Origin: a virus
IMG/VR virus record: IMGVR_UViG_3300044647_001784
Coordinates: 1 to 64,000 of that record
Direction: 5' to 3' (one strand)
Length of the DNA stretch: 64,000 nt
In this document: piece by piece, positions 15,581 through 24,337 of the stretch
Numbering within the stretch: position 1 is the first letter of the stretch
Layout: every line of letters begins with the position of its first letter
Program-made: the position numbers and the translations under genes
The notes under the pieces: generated by a model
What the model was told of the DNA's origin: nothing
What the model saw: only the letters and a program-made list of their open reading frames with translations
Database searches by the model: none

Positions 15581-15600
15581 GGCCATGAATATTCATGGCC
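15581..15600. promoter_or_regulatory. Perfect 20-bp palindrome in the phosphoesterase leader
   Basis: GGCCATGAATATTCATGGCC is a perfect inverted repeat with no central gap. It lies 20 nt upstream of the phosphoesterase ATG and 15 nt downstream of a -10 element. There is no T-tract on either strand, so an operator or a leader hairpin (8-bp stem with ATAT loop) is more likely than a terminator. Confidence 0.65.
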
Positions 15601-15615
15601 TTAGCGCTACATCAA

Positions 15616-15643
15616 ATTGTAGCATTATGTGTTATATTGTCAA
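15616..15643 (-). promoter_or_regulatory. Promoter of the replication module
   Basis: Consensus TTGACA (15638-15643), a 16-nt spacer and TACAAT (15616-15621), with an extended -10 (AATGCTACAAT). It lies just after the last tail gene and would transcribe the replication genes from the phosphoesterase onwards. The predicted leader of about 48 nt contains the 20-bp palindrome. Confidence 0.72.
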
Positions 15644-15646
15644 TAC

Positions 15647-16120
15647 TTATTCTATGAGTGATGGGTTACCGCCACCACCAGATCTTTGATAGCCTTGAGT
15701 TTGTGGTGCATCTACGGCAATCCATTGAACATAAACTTTTCCATTTCTTGTTGCGCCTACTGGCATCATTCTTACAGTAAACTCTGTTGCGCTTGCTGAT
15801 GTTACAACTGGCATATATTTATGTGTTAAAAAGTTTTCCCCGCTTGGCTGCCACACTGTACATGTTATGTTAGGTCTTGCAGAAAAAGTCTTTTTAAAAG
15901 GAATTGTGAGTTCTCCAGTGCCTGCTGTATTACAAGGAACTGAGGGTCTACCAGAATCAATTACTTGGCTTGCTCCAGGGGCTCCAGGGGCTCCAGGGGT
16001 TCCAGTAGTGCTACCTGCCATAGCATTAATTAGATTAATGTTTTCGGCCATAGCTTGAAGTAACTCTGATGTAATTGGATCACCAGGGTTAACATTCATA
16101 TTTTTTAATTTTTCTGCCAT
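15647..16120 (-). CDS. Short collagen-like virion protein with H-type-lectin-like domain
   Basis: A 157-aa protein. Residues about 1-35 are helical, then GTPGAPGAPGA is a short Gly-X-Pro collagen-like linker. The rest is a beta domain (FKKTFSARPNITCTVW, TEFTVRMMPVG, GKVYVQWIAVDAP) that resembles H-type lectin repeats, with the conserved W in the final strand. A Gly-rich tail ends it. It is probably a trimeric tail or fibre tip involved in host-surface binding; the lectin relation is by eye. The prolines lie in X-Pro-Gly positions, the preferred site of collagen prolyl hydroxylases. It is the last gene of the tail module. Confidence 0.6.
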   Translation of the reverse strand: MAEKLKNMNVNPGDPITSELLQAMAENINLINAMAGSTTGTPGAPGAPGASQVIDSGRPSVPCNTAGTGELTIPFKKTFSARPNITCTVWQPSGENFLTHKYMPVVTSASATEFTVRMMPVGATRNGKVYVQWIAVDAPQTQGYQRSGGGGNPSLIE

Positions 16121-16121
16121 T

Positions 16122-16268
16122 TTACTTCTCCTCTGACTCCTCAGTCATTTGTTCTTTTTGAAGCTGTGTTATTTCTGCACGAAGAATTGCAATATGCGTC
16201 TCATATTGTGAGACTAGGTCCCCAATTCTTTGCTGTAGTGCTGCTATTACCAATTCTGCTTTATCCAT
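16122..16268 (-). CDS. Small coiled-coil protein, 48 aa
   Basis: A 48-codon gene read from the sequence. It starts at ATG 16268 behind a strong ribosome site (AAGGAGATATA) and ends with TAA one base before the next ATG. Its heptad pattern (LVIAALQQRIGDLVSQYETH, then IAILRAEITQLQKEQ) predicts a continuous coiled coil with a charged tail (EESEEK). It is probably a small trimerisation or chaperone partner of the adjacent tail proteins. The well-spaced ribosome site and a promoter just upstream argue for expression. Confidence 0.72.
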   Translation of the reverse strand: MDKAELVIAALQQRIGDLVSQYETHIAILRAEITQLQKEQMTEESEEK

Positions 16269-16290
16269 TATATCTCCTTGATAGATTTAC

Positions 16291-16319
16291 AGTATACCAT
16301 TATGGTGTATTTGTGTCTA
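16291..16319 (-). promoter_or_regulatory. Possible promoter for the small coiled-coil and collagen/lectin genes
   Basis: TAGACA (16314-16319), a 17-nt spacer and TATACT (16291-16296), with an extended -10 (TGGTATACT). It overlaps the end of the zinc-ribbon gene and would leave a leader of about 16 nt containing AAGGAG. Confidence 0.5.
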
Positions 16320-16503
16320 GCCCGTGAAGCTGTATATATGACTCGGTTGTCATGTCTTCCATTGTTACTCCAGGGTGTCTTGTAAAGCTTTCAATTAGGC
16401 TAGCACCGCAATCTGGACATGTGCCATAAGCATTATTGGCATCAATTCTTTCTGCATACATTTCTTTATCATCTATACAGATTACGCAAAAAAACTTAAT
16501 CAT
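16300..16503 (-). CDS. Small zinc-ribbon protein after the S74 tail gene
   Basis: A 67-aa protein with CVIC at residues 6-9 and CPDC near 29-32, a four-Cys zinc ribbon, and an acidic C-terminal half (VTMEDMTTESYIQLHGLD). It is coupled to the preceding tail gene by an ATGA overlap. Function is unknown; short zinc ribbons recur through this genome. Confidence 0.62.
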   Translation of the reverse strand: MIKFFCVICIDDKEMYAERIDANNAYGTCPDCGASLIESFTRHPGVTMEDMTTESYIQLHGLDTNTP

Positions 16504-19268
16504 CTTGACTCCAATTCAAGAACTTTAGACTGAAGAGACACTATTTCTTGCTTCATTTCTTTAACTAACGGTATTAATAAAGCTGATATAAACCACGGAT
16601 CTTTTAAGGATGTGGGTTGGCCATTTAAATTTCTTTGAACAAAATATCCAAGTCCAGCATCTTCTAGGTCCTCCACAATAAAACCAAACATCTGTGTTCC
16701 CTTAATAAGGTCATCAACTTCATCAGAATCAGTTTTATAGTTATAAAATGCTGGAGAAATATCTAGCACTCTATCATAGTATCTCTTTGGTGTATATGCT
16801 ATGTTTTCTTTGAATCTTCTTGATGAGCTGTCAATAGTTCCGTTTCTAATCCATCTAACATCTCTTGCTCTTAAATCGTTAGTAATTTCTGCAGCATATA
16901 CTAAATTTCTGCTTGTATCTACAGCAATTCTGTTTACGTCATCCTTAGTGTTAACTCTAAATGATGCATTGGCTGACCCGTATGGGTTTCCAATTCTCAT
17001 TCCGTAGTCCCCGCTAGTTCCTCCAAGATCAATTGATCCAATCAAAACCTTGTTACCAAAAATAAGTCTTGGGTTTACGTCTAGCTTTGCAGTAAAATCT
17101 GTACCACCTGTTAGTGTAAAGCCACCAATAACTCCAGACGTTGCAGTTACTGCTCCAGTAAATGATCCTGTTGCTGCACTAAGCGTTCCAGCAAATGTCG
17201 CGGTTCCATCTGATAAAATTGAGAATGTTGGTACGCTGTTCTTGTATCCAAAAAGTCCAGTGCCAGTAAATTTTAATCCGCTATTTGCGGAACCACTAAA
17301 TATTTCAAGTCCAGTTGCGTTTGCTGTAATTTTATTATCTACTGCGTTTTGAACTATCAATGAAGATGCATTTAATTTAGTTCCCAGATCAGTTGTTTTT
17401 GCAAATGTCGTATCTCTTCTAGATGTCCAAGAGGATCCTGTCCATGTTTTTAATTCATTTCCGCTTGCTGTAGATGTATCTATCCATATGTCTCCAACTC
17501 TATTAGCAGTAGGTGCGGTAGTTCCAACAAAAGTTGTGTTCTTTGTAGCTAAACCAGTAGATATAGTTCCAACGCTATTAGATAATGTTGTGACGCTTGT
17601 GTTCAATGTTGAAACAGTGCCTTCTGCTGTAGTAAGCCTTGTATTTATTCCAGTTGTTGTTGCGGTGGTTGCATATCCGTCTACAGTTGTATTCGATCCA
17701 AGCACAGCACCAGCTGCATATAGCGTTCCATCTACTCCTACTCTAAACTTAGCATTTGCATCTGGAGTGTTGTTTCCTGCCCACATAACAAAACTTCCAG
17801 AAGATTTCAGATAAACACTTTGAGCTGCTGTTGATCCAACTTGAATTTGTCCAGCACTATCTAGTATTATGTTATTTTTAGATAAGGTTGTATTTGTTAT
17901 ATTCCAGCTACCTATGCTTCCTGCATTTGCTGTAATTGTTCCGTTTGCTGCAGACAAAGTCACTGAGTTGGTGCCATTTGCAACTTTAAGACCAGTTGAG
18001 TTTAGTGCAAATCCGTTGCCAGTTAGATTACCAGTGGCTGTATCAATTGTTCCGCTATATATTGCTGAGCCTTTCCCTCCACTTGGATTAGACATAAATA
18101 TGTTTCCGCTAAATGTTCCGCCTTTTGCATTAATATCTCCATCTATAGTTAGCTTAGCCCCGTCCCACAAAAGATAATTTGAAGTTGGTCCACCAACTTT
18201 AAATAAAGCAGATTGGTTAGAGTCTATGTGCCAGTAGTTACTTGCATTAAATAATAGTCCTCGTTTGCCAGTTTCTATTCCATATCCAAATTTAAAGGCA
18301 GTTGAATCTGCATCGCCAGCATTTGCTTTTGCTCTAAAAAATCCACTGACATCTACTGTGCTTGCAATATAAGGGGTTCCACCAACAGTAACATTTGTTC
18401 CAGCAACATAGCTAGACGATGTGTTGTTGTATTCATCATATGTTGCAACTGCTATTTCATAAACCAAACCTGCACCTAATCCCGCAAGCCTGTATGAAGT
18501 TCCAGTTCCAGGAGAGTCCGCATATGAGTAGCTTGACTCTGGAGTAGTTATTGGCCTAAATCTTATTCTATATCCACGGATTCCACCTCCAGTAACTGCT
18601 GGCCATGATATGTTTGCGTATCCGTTAAATCCTACAATTCCTGTGGTGTCTAGTCCGCCAGATGTGTTTACAGAATCAACGTTTCCTGGACCAGTTACAT
18701 CTACTACAATTGGGTCAGTTGCTTTAAATGGACCAGAGATAACGCTTTTTTTTCGATAGTCTTGATCTCTAGTATCTACACGTATCCATCTATTATTTGT
18801 ATCAGATACTAATATTGTTGCAGAGTTACCATTTCCATTCCAAACTAAATATTCTTCTCCTGCAAATGCTCCAGTTAAGCTTTCGTATATTTGTATATCA
18901 ATTAGCCATTTATTTTCAGGTAATGATTTATCAATTAGATCCCACTTAACTCCATAAGATAATAGTCCAGGTGTTACAACTAAATTTGTGACTGGTCTAG
19001 TTAAATCAGGTGTCGCCAAAGTAAAAGTAAAGTTTGGAGAACTTGGTCCAACTATTGTCTCTGAAGTGTTATCTGGATCTTCATACAAGTACGCAAAGGC
19101 CATCTTATAGACCGCACCTTGGACAACATTGAATCCTGATTTTTGTACTGTGAATGAGCCTGGAGTTTTTTTATTTGCATTTGCTGCTGCATCCGCATCT
19201 GATCTCTCTTGGTCTGCTGGTATAGTCTCTCCGCCGCCATCATGAGCCTGAATCCATCTGAATGACAT
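16500..19268 (-). CDS. Large tail/fibre protein with FN3-like domains and C-terminal S74 chaperone
   Basis: A 922-aa virion protein. The N-terminal third has fibronectin-type strands (ITWP-like ANISWPAVTGGGIRGYRIRF, then YEIAVATYDEYNN). The middle holds repeated Gly/Thr/Ser beta-helix-like units. The C-terminus carries the intramolecular chaperone of the peptidase S74 family: SSRRFKENIAY with S815 and K820 as the expected catalytic dyad, followed by the Phe/Tyr core and a terminal coiled coil (LVKEMKQEIVSLQSKVLELE). The chaperone should trimerise the fibre and then cut itself off. Its start shares a base with the preceding gene's stop. It is probably a central tail fibre or tip protein. Confidence 0.82.
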   Translation of the reverse strand: MSFRWIQAHDGGGETIPADQERSDADAAANANKKTPGSFTVQKSGFNVVQGAVYKMAFAYLYEDPDNTSETIVGPSSPNFTFTLATPDLTRPVTNLVVTPGLLSYGVKWDLIDKSLPENKWLIDIQIYESLTGAFAGEEYLVWNGNGNSATILVSDTNNRWIRVDTRDQDYRKKSVISGPFKATDPIVVDVTGPGNVDSVNTSGGLDTTGIVGFNGYANISWPAVTGGGIRGYRIRFRPITTPESSYSYADSPGTGTSYRLAGLGAGLVYEIAVATYDEYNNTSSSYVAGTNVTVGGTPYIASTVDVSGFFRAKANAGDADSTAFKFGYGIETGKRGLLFNASNYWHIDSNQSALFKVGGPTSNYLLWDGAKLTIDGDINAKGGTFSGNIFMSNPSGGKGSAIYSGTIDTATGNLTGNGFALNSTGLKVANGTNSVTLSAANGTITANAGSIGSWNITNTTLSKNNIILDSAGQIQVGSTAAQSVYLKSSGSFVMWAGNNTPDANAKFRVGVDGTLYAAGAVLGSNTTVDGYATTATTTGINTRLTTAEGTVSTLNTSVTTLSNSVGTISTGLATKNTTFVGTTAPTANRVGDIWIDTSTASGNELKTWTGSSWTSRRDTTFAKTTDLGTKLNASSLIVQNAVDNKITANATGLEIFSGSANSGLKFTGTGLFGYKNSVPTFSILSDGTATFAGTLSAATGSFTGAVTATSGVIGGFTLTGGTDFTAKLDVNPRLIFGNKVLIGSIDLGGTSGDYGMRIGNPYGSANASFRVNTKDDVNRIAVDTSRNLVYAAEITNDLRARDVRWIRNGTIDSSSRRFKENIAYTPKRYYDRVLDISPAFYNYKTDSDEVDDLIKGTQMFGFIVEDLEDAGLGYFVQRNLNGQPTSLKDPWFISALLIPLVKEMKQEIVSLQSKVLELESR

Positions 19269-20155
19269 TATAGAAACCCTAAATTGATTTTATATTCTAT
19301 GTCCATCTCTACTCCCAAAACCTTTACTATTGGGCTAGAAAGAACTGATCTGCTTATAAGTCCATACTGCGGATTATATCTATCGTCATCATTAAGTCTT
19401 AGTCCATCTAAAAGCACTGTCGTAGAGACAGAAGTTTTGGCTTTTGCTCCAACCTCAATCTTTATTATGTTAGCAAAGTCTGTTGTTCCAGCTGAAGTAA
19501 ATGCTGAGTTAAAAAGATTTGACAACTTAGTGGTTAATACCTTATGCCCAATAGACGTGGCTCCAGCAAATCTAACCTCTTTGTAATTAGAGGCGGAGCT
19601 ATAAAATCTTGCGTAAACATAATCTAAGTTTAAATCAGATTGGTAAAATGCAAAACTTATGCTGTCATCTACACCGTATCCAGAAATATCAAATATAGTA
19701 TCTAGGCTATACGATTTAGACCCACCGCTAACAGCAGATACGGTAAAAAATGAAGATCCTATTTTTGGAGTTGGAATTGAAACTGTTGTTGGTGGGTTAC
19801 CAGCACTGTCAAGCCAAGAAGATGCATTCTCAAATGAAGATATATATTTTGAAGAGTAGTCTGTGTTTTGAGCAAAGGCTGTAGGAAAGATTCCAATTTC
19901 TGAAATAATGCCTTCTGTATCTGTTGGTAAAGTAGACTTATACACTACAGCATAAGTTGTTTGGCCAGTAGAGGTATTTGTCTGTATGTCTATGCTTCCT
20001 AAACTTACTCCAGTTCTATAAAATTCAAATTCCAAGTCTGTGTCGTTTACGGTTGCTGGTGTTGAGCCTATGCCTATTGCAATATCTTTTTGATTAAAGT
20101 TAAGGCCATTTGCTAAGTAAGAAGTAATAAATCTTTTACCAAATTTTGTTATCAT
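19268..20155 (-). CDS. Tail or baseplate protein
   Basis: A 295-aa protein starting MITKFGKRFITSYLANGLNF, a lead-in common to phage tail appendage proteins. It continues with IAIGIGSTPATVNDTDLEFEFYRTGV and IISEIGIFP. Such text is seen in baseplate or tail-tip proteins with a virion-binding N-terminal domain. The rest is beta-rich with no enzyme motif. It overlaps the next gene by a single base and the preceding gene by 4 nt. It probably links the minor tail protein to the S74-type fibre. Confidence 0.65.
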   Translation of the reverse strand: MITKFGKRFITSYLANGLNFNQKDIAIGIGSTPATVNDTDLEFEFYRTGVSLGSIDIQTNTSTGQTTYAVVYKSTLPTDTEGIISEIGIFPTAFAQNTDYSSKYISSFENASSWLDSAGNPPTTVSIPTPKIGSSFFTVSAVSGGSKSYSLDTIFDISGYGVDDSISFAFYQSDLNLDYVYARFYSSASNYKEVRFAGATSIGHKVLTTKLSNLFNSAFTSAGTTDFANIIKIEVGAKAKTSVSTTVLLDGLRLNDDDRYNPQYGLISRSVLSSPIVKVLGVEMDIEYKINLGFL

Positions 20156-20532
20156 ATTATAATAGCCCCTTTTACAATATCTCCTACGCTGTTTTTTACT
20201 TCAAAGGTGACTCTGAGAAACCTATTGTTGTTTGAGTCATAGTATATTTCTGGGTCAGTAATTATTGATCCAGAAGAATATCGTTTGCCTGTTTTACCTA
20301 TAAGAGTAATGTCTTCTAGATTTGGAGCCAGAACTGGTTCTGGCGGTGGCTCTGGAGGTCCATCAGAACCTTCTTCTGGAACATAAGTCTTATCTACCTG
20401 GTTTGTATATAGATTTACAAGATCGTATTGATCTGTTTTTAATATACCAATTAGGGGTGAGTCTAGTGGTAGCTGGACTTTGATTCCACCAGCTATTTGA
20501 GATTTTCCTATTTTAGGATTTTTTCTAACCAT
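20152..20532 (-). CDS. Small virion-associated protein with Pro/Glu linker
   Basis: A 126-aa protein with a basic N-terminus (MVRKNPKIGKSQIAGGIKVQ), a Pro-rich linker (EGSDGPPEPPPEPVLAP) and a C-terminal beta domain (RVTFEVKNSVGDIVKGAIII). No family is recognised. It lies between the large minor tail protein and the 295-aa tail protein, so it is most likely a tail-tip component. Confidence 0.6.
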   Translation of the reverse strand: MVRKNPKIGKSQIAGGIKVQLPLDSPLIGILKTDQYDLVNLYTNQVDKTYVPEEGSDGPPEPPPEPVLAPNLEDITLIGKTGKRYSSGSIITDPEIYYDSNNNRFLRVTFEVKNSVGDIVKGAIII

Positions 20533-20552
20533 ATAAAGATTCTACCATTTCA

Positions 20553-23500
20553 TTAAACATAAATCGACCTGCATGTTATTCTTGTAGATGGGTCAGAGCT
20601 ATAGGCCTGCTCTATGTCCAAAACTATATACTTACCTGCCGTTTTGCCTGTATCCTCTGTAGAATATACTAAGTTATTAGGATAAGATATTTCGACAATA
20701 TCTCCTATTTCAAGTATTGGGTTGGGGAAAATATCAAGGGTCAGAACAATCTGTTGCTTTGACCACTGGGTTCTCATCCATTCAGATAATTTTTTTGCCT
20801 CTTCTTCTCTTTGTATCCATGTAGACTCAAAGGCTACTTGCTCATCATTTTTAGTTGAAGAAAAGTCTGGGTCTATGTACTCAAATGGATCCAGTGTTGT
20901 TATTGTTTCTCCGACAACAATAAAGCTTTTTTCTCCTCCGTCTGCTATATCAACAAATGCTCCTGTGTTATTTAATATGTAGGCATCTATTCCAAACGAG
21001 GTTGCATCGTGCCCTATAAGTGTAACGTTTGGATTTAAAATTATTTGAGGATATTTAACAAGACCTGGCCTTGTTGAATATTTAGTCGATATTTTTTTTA
21101 TCTCTCTTGCCACTGGCCCAAATTCTTTTATCCATGGGGCTTTATAGGAAGATTCGGCACCAGAAAAAACAAAATCTCCAAATAAGTTCTGCAAAGAGTT
21201 TGATGCTGAAATATATGAGCCATAGTTATCGTACGAGTTAGAAGAGTTAAATTCATTTTTAGTTAAAGAAGAGCAGTATGCATAGTCAAAGGCTGCCTCT
21301 CCTTCAATTCCAATAAGTGAGATCTTTGAGTTTATTGCTATAGGGGATTCATCAGTTGCCGTAATGAGTTGATTATTAAATTTAATTTTAAATATTTTTT
21401 TACCAGTTGTGGCCTTAGACACCTTAACGTCTATTCTATAAAATCTTCCTCCAGAAACTCCAGTAATTGAATTGTCTTCAGCTGTTTGTGTGTCTGTTAC
21501 TTTTGATTCTTTACCGTCTACAAGTTTCCAAAGTTGCACATCTCTGTATCCCAATCCTTTGGTTGCAACGTTCTGTGAAGTTGAAATTTTTAATATGTAG
21601 CCATTTAAATTACTAGCGTCCAGCCCTATGCCTAGTGCAGCAGATACCGCTTGCTCTCCAGTTACTCTTCCAAAAGAATTTCTTGCAAGCTTGAAAAACA
21701 ATGCTGTTCCTACTGAAAAATATTCTTCTGTAGACATGTTAACGGTATCTGGAGTAATTGATGCACAATAATATTCTTTAGATGCTGGGGGGACAACAAT
21801 GTGAAGTAGTGATCTTGACACTTCTACTTCTTTTACTATTGGGCCCTCTGATTGCTTTTCCTTCTGCTTTAATGTAAATACTGATTGATCTGCAACATTT
21901 GTTTTTGCAGAAAGATTTAACCTAGATCCAAACCATTCATTTTTTAACTTATCAATCTCTACTTTGTGCTCTTCTCCAACACCAACTCCCTTACCAGTAG
22001 CATTGAATGAATTTCTTTCTTTGATTCTATATCTTAGAGTTGATTTAAAAGAACCCAGTACGCTTTCTCCCAACCACTTTGCTATATCTGAATCAGAAGT
22101 TATCCATTTATACTTGATTGTATTTGGCGCAGAAATTGGTTCATACTGAAATTCAATTGCATCGTATTTAATTATTTCATTATTTATTAAAAAATATCCA
22201 GACTTATTATAAAAAGATGTGTCGGCCAAAGAACTGTACACGCTTATTGGTGCAAGTGATACCACTCCTAATGGGGTGTCTTCTGTAACAGGTGGTGTTG
22301 CTAATAAAGTATTCTGTAAGGCGGCTGCACCAATTGCAGAAGGTGGAGAGACATAAAGGTTGTCTGAAGAACCAGAGTAGTTTGTACTTATTATTGGTGA
22401 GTAAATTACTTTAACTGCTTTAACTGAAGGCACAGTTTCTTTATTCATAGAAATTATATTAGGCAGATTTAATAATTTTTTTTCGCTTCTAAACTTAAAA
22501 CTAGCTTCTCTTGTTTTATCAAATAGGTAGTCTCTGGGATAGAACTGAAGTATGTCGTTGTTATCAAATGTAGCTATCATTTGAGTGTCTCTGCATAAAT
22601 CCTGTATATGTTCCCAGACTGTCTTTGTGTCTTCTGTATACCAAAATAAAGGGACTATGGTAGCTGTATCGGCTAAGTCTGTGCTATCTTTATTATATGT
22701 ATTAAAATTATATGAATTAAATCCTATGCCGTCTAATAGCCTTCTAATAATAGCTTGTGATGGAGCATTTTGAATTACAATATCTGGAGCTAATATTTCT
22801 TGTAAAAATTTAGCTCCGTCTAGGCCTTGTATATCAATATCTCCAAACTCAGATAACATGAAGGAGTCCATATAAAATACTCCCTGAAAAATCATGTCTG
22901 ATCCTATTTTATTAAATGGCATTATCTTAACGTTTTTATACAAATTAATATTGTTTTTATTAAATGCCAAAGTTTTATCATACTCTACTCCCTTTTTATC
23001 AAATCCCTCCAGGGATAATGACAAAGCATTTGCTGTTACTGATCCTACTGGAACAATTCCAGATGAGTCGTCGGAAGACATTTTTGAAGCCTGAAAAGAA
23101 ATTACTCTGTCAGAAACATCCTGTATGTATCTTGCTCCTATTTCAATAACTCCTAGGTATGAGTTTGCCTTGCTAATTGTGTTTACTGTTACAGTAATGT
23201 TCTTAATATCTACTGGAACTGATGGCGTTGTAAATTTTGTAGTTGACCATGAAGATGGGCTTGACCATAGTCCTCCGTTATAATAAAGTTGAAATACTCC
23301 TGTATCACTACTCGATACAACTGTATTTGTAAATATAGTGGCTTCTACATCCTGATGGTTTTTTATTTTAATTGACCAACTGACTGGCTTTGAGTATGAA
23401 GTCTCAAATTTAACAACTATAGTATTTGCTACAGCTGTTTTTACTACTGGATACTCTACAGTAATATTACAGTTAGGTAGAGAAAGGTTTTCTGCTGGGC

Positions 23501-23885
23501 CAGCCAAAAAGTATTTATACTGATTCTTTGCACTAGCAAAATAAAGTCTGGAAGGTAGCTCCTTTGAAACATTATATTTTGGTATGGCAACTGGTACCAT
23601 TTTGTTTAATAAAAAATAGCCTATGCCTGCAGAAGAAGGTCTTCTTGGATCTATTATATTTGTTAGCGGAAATAGTTTTTTATATGGGTAATATTCTTTT
23701 CCAGAAGTAGTAGTTTGTTTTATTTTAAGATCGCCTTCTGGATTTTCATCGGTTCCATTTGGCCCTCTTACTTTAGCACCTAAAATCAAATCGTTCATAT
23801 TATATTCTAGCCAGCATCCGCCCGACATTGAATAGGATACAGACTGATTAATTAAATTTAAGGTTGATGGGCTTACGGTTTGCAT
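20553..23885 (-). CDS. Large minor tail protein (tail tip/hub)
   Basis: A 1110-aa protein starting at ATG 23885, which overlaps the preceding stop (TAATG); an in-frame start at 23918 lies inside that gene. The N-terminal part MQTVSPSTLNLINQSVSYSM then GGCWLEYNMNDLI resembles tail-hub openings of long-tailed actinophages. The mid region has ILAPDIVIQNAPSQAIIRRL and WEHIQDLCRDTQMIATFD, a D4/gp27-like hub segment, followed by beta-rich carbohydrate-binding-like modules. It ends WSKQQIVLTLDIFPNPILEIGDIVEI, typical of hub proteins. No peptidase or glycosidase active site was recognised. Confidence 0.75.
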   Translation of the reverse strand: MQTVSPSTLNLINQSVSYSMSGGCWLEYNMNDLILGAKVRGPNGTDENPEGDLKIKQTTTSGKEYYPYKKLFPLTNIIDPRRPSSAGIGYFLLNKMVPVAIPKYNVSKELPSRLYFASAKNQYKYFLAGPAENLSLPNCNITVEYPVVKTAVANTIVVKFETSYSKPVSWSIKIKNHQDVEATIFTNTVVSSSDTGVFQLYYNGGLWSSPSSWSTTKFTTPSVPVDIKNITVTVNTISKANSYLGVIEIGARYIQDVSDRVISFQASKMSSDDSSGIVPVGSVTANALSLSLEGFDKKGVEYDKTLAFNKNNINLYKNVKIMPFNKIGSDMIFQGVFYMDSFMLSEFGDIDIQGLDGAKFLQEILAPDIVIQNAPSQAIIRRLLDGIGFNSYNFNTYNKDSTDLADTATIVPLFWYTEDTKTVWEHIQDLCRDTQMIATFDNNDILQFYPRDYLFDKTREASFKFRSEKKLLNLPNIISMNKETVPSVKAVKVIYSPIISTNYSGSSDNLYVSPPSAIGAAALQNTLLATPPVTEDTPLGVVSLAPISVYSSLADTSFYNKSGYFLINNEIIKYDAIEFQYEPISAPNTIKYKWITSDSDIAKWLGESVLGSFKSTLRYRIKERNSFNATGKGVGVGEEHKVEIDKLKNEWFGSRLNLSAKTNVADQSVFTLKQKEKQSEGPIVKEVEVSRSLLHIVVPPASKEYYCASITPDTVNMSTEEYFSVGTALFFKLARNSFGRVTGEQAVSAALGIGLDASNLNGYILKISTSQNVATKGLGYRDVQLWKLVDGKESKVTDTQTAEDNSITGVSGGRFYRIDVKVSKATTGKKIFKIKFNNQLITATDESPIAINSKISLIGIEGEAAFDYAYCSSLTKNEFNSSNSYDNYGSYISASNSLQNLFGDFVFSGAESSYKAPWIKEFGPVAREIKKISTKYSTRPGLVKYPQIILNPNVTLIGHDATSFGIDAYILNNTGAFVDIADGGEKSFIVVGETITTLDPFEYIDPDFSSTKNDEQVAFESTWIQREEEAKKLSEWMRTQWSKQQIVLTLDIFPNPILEIGDIVEISYPNNLVYSTEDTGKTAGKYIVLDIEQAYSSDPSTRITCRSIYV

Positions 23886-24337
23886 TATACTTCTTCCAGT
23901 GCGATAGATAGGTCCCAAAATGCTTGTGCAGTGTCCGCCGCATTTTCTTTAACATTTCTTCTTACCATAGTTGCTGAGCATGAAGTAAATGAGGCAAGGA
24001 AAGTTTCTGTTCTTGTAGAATTATATGCAATTTTTACATTAAATGTGCCTTGTCCATGAGCACTTAAATAAAAGTTTTTTATATCTTCTGCTCCCCAGTA
24101 TCCATCTACGGTCATAGAGGTGTATGAAGGGACCATGCTCCAGGAGGTAGAGACTGTCTTCTTATCGGCTATAAACAGCTTTCTAAGGCTTCCATTGGCC
24201 ATCCTAGAAGTCTTCTCGAACCTTTGTGTTTCTACTACTATGGGGCTTCTGTTATGTTCAGTTAATGAATGGAAAACGCCAGCAGCGTCTTGCACAAACA
24301 AAGCTGCTCCTGCTGGTAAAACTAAAGCCGTTGCCAT
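23885..24337 (-). CDS. Distal-tail-type protein
   Basis: A 150-aa beta-rich protein that follows the tape measure gene immediately (TAATG overlap). That is the normal location of the distal tail protein in long-tailed phages, although it is shorter than most Dit proteins. Segments SIVVE-like SPIVVETQRFEKTSRM and TFNVKIAYNSTRTETFLASF look like alternating strands. It is probably a tail-completion or distal ring subunit joining the tube to the hub. The call depends on synteny. Confidence 0.6.
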   Translation of the reverse strand: MATALVLPAGAALFVQDAAGVFHSLTEHNRSPIVVETQRFEKTSRMANGSLRKLFIADKKTVSTSWSMVPSYTSMTVDGYWGAEDIKNFYLSAHGQGTFNVKIAYNSTRTETFLASFTSCSATMVRRNVKENAADTAQAFWDLSIALEEV

